NCBI GenBank assembly: GCA_007119835.1
Contig: SKOX01000239.1
Location: 1-8,964 of the forward strand
DNA: 8,964 nt
From: Paracoccaceae bacterium
GTDB taxonomy: Bacteria; Pseudomonadota; Alphaproteobacteria; Rhodobacterales; Rhodobacteraceae
Direction: 5' to 3'
Part shown: positions 7,050 to 8,964 of the stretch, piece by piece
Position numbering within the stretch: position 1 is the stretch's first letter
Layout: the number at the start of each line of letters is the position of its first letter
Notes under the pieces: model-generated
Told to the model about the DNA's origin: nothing
Seen by the model: the letters and a program-made list of their open reading frames with translations, nothing else
The model's database searches: none
Translations under genes and position numbers: made by a program

Positions 7050-8252
7050 GTGGTTTCCAAACTCGTCTCAGCGGCCGCGCCGGCGGCACTTCGGGCGGCT
7101 TCCGCTTGCGCCGATCCTGGCCCGGATCTCGGCTTCGACAGGCCGAGGTCCGAGACCCGGGTCGTCGTCGCGATGTCGGGCGGGGTCGACTCCTCGGTGG
7201 TCGCCGCGATGCTTGCGGAGGCGGGTTACGACGTCGTGGGGGTGACGCTCCAGCTCTACGACCACGGTGCGGCCGTCGCCCGAAAGGGTGCCTGCTGCGC
7301 GGGCCGCGACATCCACGATGCGCGCCGCGTGGCCGAGCGGGTCGGCTTTCCGCATTACGTCCTCGACTACGAGGACCGCTTCCGGGAGAGCGTCGTCGAG
7401 GATTTCGCCGACGCCTACCTCGCCGGCGCCACGCCGGTTCCCTGCATCCGCTGCAACGAGCGGGTGAAGTTCCGCGACCTGCTCGAGACTGCGCTCGAGC
7501 TCGACGCCGACTGCCTCGCAACCGGCCACTATGTCCGCCGCAGCGTGGGCCCGGCTGGGCCCGAGCTCCATGTCGGGGCGGACCCGGCGCGGGATCAGAG
7601 CTACTTTCTCTTCGCGACGACGCGGGCTCAGCTCGCGCAGCTGCGGTTTCCGCTGGGCCACCTCGCCTCGAAGGCCGAGACCCGGGCGCTCGCCGCGCGA
7701 TACGGCCTGCCCGTGGCCGAGAAACCCGACAGCCAGGACATCTGCTTCGTGCCGAACGGCAACTATGCCTCGGTGATCGAGAAACTGCGGCCCGGTGCGG
7801 CCGAGGCCGGGGAGATCGTGGATCTAAAAGGCCGCGTCCTCGGGCGGCACGAGGGGGTGATCCGCTACACCGTCGGCCAGCGCCGCGGGCTCGGGATCGG
7901 CGGGACGGGGGAGCCGCTCTACGTCGTCCGCCTCGATGCCGCCGCCCGGCGGGTCGTCGTCGGGCCGCGCGAGGCGCTCGCCGTCCGGATCGTGGCGCTC
8001 GAGGGGGTCAACTGGCTCGGGGATTGTGCTTTCGGCGAGGCGCCGGCCGGTGGCTGGGAGGCGAGGGTGCGGGTGCGCTCGACCCGGGCGCCGGTCCCGG
8101 TCCGGCTCCATCCGGAGGCTGGAGCCCGTGCCCGCGTCGAGCTCCTCGGCGCGGAGGAGGGGGTCGCGCCGGGCCAGGCCTGCGTCTTTTACGCCCCGGA
8201 AGGCAGCCGGGTGCTCGGGGGCGGCTGGATCGCCGCGCGGAGCTCCGCCTGA
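7050..8252 (+). CDS. mnmA: tRNA-specific 2-thiouridylase MnmA
   Basis: MnmA adenylates and thiolates uridine 34 of tRNA-Lys, tRNA-Glu and tRNA-Gln using persulfide sulfur relayed to it. The 400-residue protein has the PP-loop SGGVDSS (43-49), the catalytic cysteine in [11 protein letters not shown] (Cys135), the [11 protein letters not shown] block (178-188) and the second catalytic cysteine in [11 protein letters not shown] (Cys232). GQRRGLGIG and the C-terminal beta-barrel follow. The length is slightly above the usual 360-390 because of about 35 poorly conserved N-terminal residues. GTG at 7050 is the only usable start between an in-frame TAG (7035-7037) and the conserved VVVAMSGG. No good Shine-Dalgarno precedes it, only AGG near 7036. 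It is divergent from sciP and convergent with the deacetylase gene. Confidence 0.96.
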   Translation: MVSKLVSAAAPAALRAASACADPGPDLGFDRPRSETRVVVAMSGGVDSSVVAAMLAEAGYDVVGVTLQLYDHGAAVARKGACCAGRDIHDARRVAERVGFPHYVLDYEDRFRESVVEDFADAYLAGATPVPCIRCNERVKFRDLLETALELDADCLATGHYVRRSVGPAGPELHVGADPARDQSYFLFATTRAQLAQLRFPLGHLASKAETRALAARYGLPVAEKPDSQDICFVPNGNYASVIEKLRPGAAEAGEIVDLKGRVLGRHEGVIRYTVGQRRGLGIGGTGEPLYVVRLDAAARRVVVGPREALAVRIVALEGVNWLGDCAFGEAPAGGWEARVRVRSTRAPVPVRLHPEAGARARVELLGAEEGVAPGQACVFYAPEGSRVLGGGWIAARSSA

Positions 8253-8281
8253 GGGCGGTGTCCAGGCACGGACAGGCACAA

Positions 8282-8320
8282 GGCATTAGCCAAGCAGAAA
8301 ATCCCTGGGGGCATTAACCA
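8282..8320. repeat. Short near-direct repeat after mnmA
   Basis: GGCATTAGCCA (8282-8292) and GGCATTAACCA (8310-8320) differ at one base and start 28 bases apart, in the 107-base gap between mnmA and the converging deacetylase gene. The second copy contains TTAACCA, the core of a CtrA half-site, but in a convergent gap a promoter role is unlikely. Confidence 0.4.
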
Positions 8321-8335
8321 CCTGGAAGAATGCCG

Positions 8336-8349
8336 GCGCCATCTGGCGC
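8336..8349 (-). terminator. Stem-loop between converging genes, weak terminator candidate
   Basis: GCGCC (8336-8340) and GGCGC (8345-8349) form a five-base-pair stem with an ATCT loop, 10 bases beyond the stop of the deacetylase gene. It would sit at the 3' end of that transcript. Only a short T-containing stretch (ATTCTT) follows on the minus strand. Confidence 0.25.
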
Positions 8350-8359
8350 GACGGCGCGA

Positions 8360-8964
8360 TCAGGGGCCGAGGGCGCGGGCGGCTTCCTCGAAGAGGATGG
8401 CGTGGCGCTCGGCCAGCACCCGCGGGTCGGGGTCGTAGCCGCCGCCGAGCACGCCCGCGACCGGCAGGCTGCGGGTGCGGGCCCAGCCGAGGACCAGACG
8501 GTCCCGCGCGCGGAGGCCCGCATCGGTCAGCGCGAGCCGGCCGAGGCGGTCCTGCCCATGGGGATCGACGCCGGCGTTGTAGAAGACCAGCTCGGCCTCG
8601 AAATCATCGGCCTGCGCGAGGCCCCAGGCCACCATCTCGAGATAGGCCGCGTCCTGCACCGCGTCGGGCAGCGCAAGGTCGATGTCCGAGCGCGCCTTCC
8701 GCGCCGGATAGTTGCGCTCGGCATGCAGCGACAGCGTCAGCACCCGCGGCTCGTCCGCAAAGATCGCGGCGGTGCCGTCGCCCTGGTGAACGTCGCAATC
8801 GACCACGAGAATGCGCGCCACGCGCCCTTCGTCGAGGAGCGCGCGCGCGGCCACCGCGACGTCGTTGAAGACGCAGAACCCCGCGCCGCCCGCCGGCCCG
8901 GCGTGGTGCGAGCCGCCGGCCATGTTGCAGGCGGCGCCGGCCTCGATCGCCAGCCGCGCCGCAA
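8360..8964 (-). CDS. Histone deacetylase-family amidohydrolase, 5'-truncated by window edge
   Basis: Bacterial members of this zinc-dependent arginase/deacetylase fold remove acyl groups from small amines, polyamines or acetyl-lysine. The visible 200 C-terminal residues carry the catalytic core. The His-His dyad is in NMAGGSHHAG (visible 19-20). The zinc ligands are Asp57 and His59 in VDCDVHQGDG and Asp133 in NAGVDPHGQDRLG. The transition-state Tyr176 is in LGGGYDPD. The whole active site is therefore intact. The family is about 300 residues, so roughly 100 N-terminal residues lie past the right edge; an internal ATG at 8923 is not the true start because the conserved RLAIEAGAACN precedes it in frame. 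The substrate cannot be told from sequence. It converges on mnmA with no shared pathway evident. Confidence 0.93.
   Translation of the reverse strand, partial: AARLAIEAGAACNMAGGSHHAGPAGGAGFCVFNDVAVAARALLDEGRVARILVVDCDVHQGDGTAAIFADEPRVLTLSLHAERNYPARKARSDIDLALPDAVQDAAYLEMVAWGLAQADDFEAELVFYNAGVDPHGQDRLGRLALTDAGLRARDRLVLGWARTRSLPVAGVLGGGYDPDPRVLAERHAILFEEAARALGP

Overview
The window is a high-GC (about 70% by eye) chromosomal segment of an alphaproteobacterium. The evidence is a ctrA-type cell-cycle regulator next to a SciP/DUF1153 gene, a LexA gene preceded by the alphaproteobacterial SOS box GAAC-N7-GAAC, and the gene order trpC-moaC-moeA-lexA, which is familiar from this class. I cannot name the genus. 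Rhodobacterales- or Rhodospirillales-like is a guess from protein flavour. There are no mobile elements, CRISPR arrays, tRNA or rRNA genes, and no strong sign of recent transfer.

Left part (1-3210, + strand): the 3' part of trpC (tryptophan synthesis), moaC and moeA (molybdenum cofactor synthesis) are packed with a 4-base overlap and a zero-base junction, so they are very likely co-transcribed. A gap of about 120 bases follows, holding a sigma70-like promoter whose -10 overlaps a perfect SOS box. lexA comes next, so it has its own self-repressed promoter despite closing the cluster.

Middle (3211-5848): a gene-free convergent gap of 289 bases with several dyads. Then two minus-strand genes: a small PEBP/YbhB-family protein and selO (protein AMPylase). 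An FNR/FixK-like dyad (TTGA-N6-TCAA) lies upstream of the PEBP gene, in the 178-base gap after selO. A further 254-base gap with GC-rich stem-loops separates selO from ctrA.

Right part (5849-8964): sciP then ctrA on the minus strand, in that transcriptional order. The 104-base gap between them holds two GTTAAC half-site-like elements and a strong GC hairpin in the presumed ctrA leader. SciP is known to inhibit CtrA in Caulobacter, so the pair looks like a compact cell-cycle control module. Divergent from sciP is mnmA (tRNA 2-thiouridylase). Convergent with mnmA is the 3' part of a histone-deacetylase-fold amidohydrolase gene that runs off the window's right edge.

Overall this is mostly core-genome content. 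I do not see a convincing undescribed system. The most interesting signals are regulatory: the FNR-like box before the PEBP gene, the sciP-ctrA arrangement with its leader structures, and several unexplained dyads.
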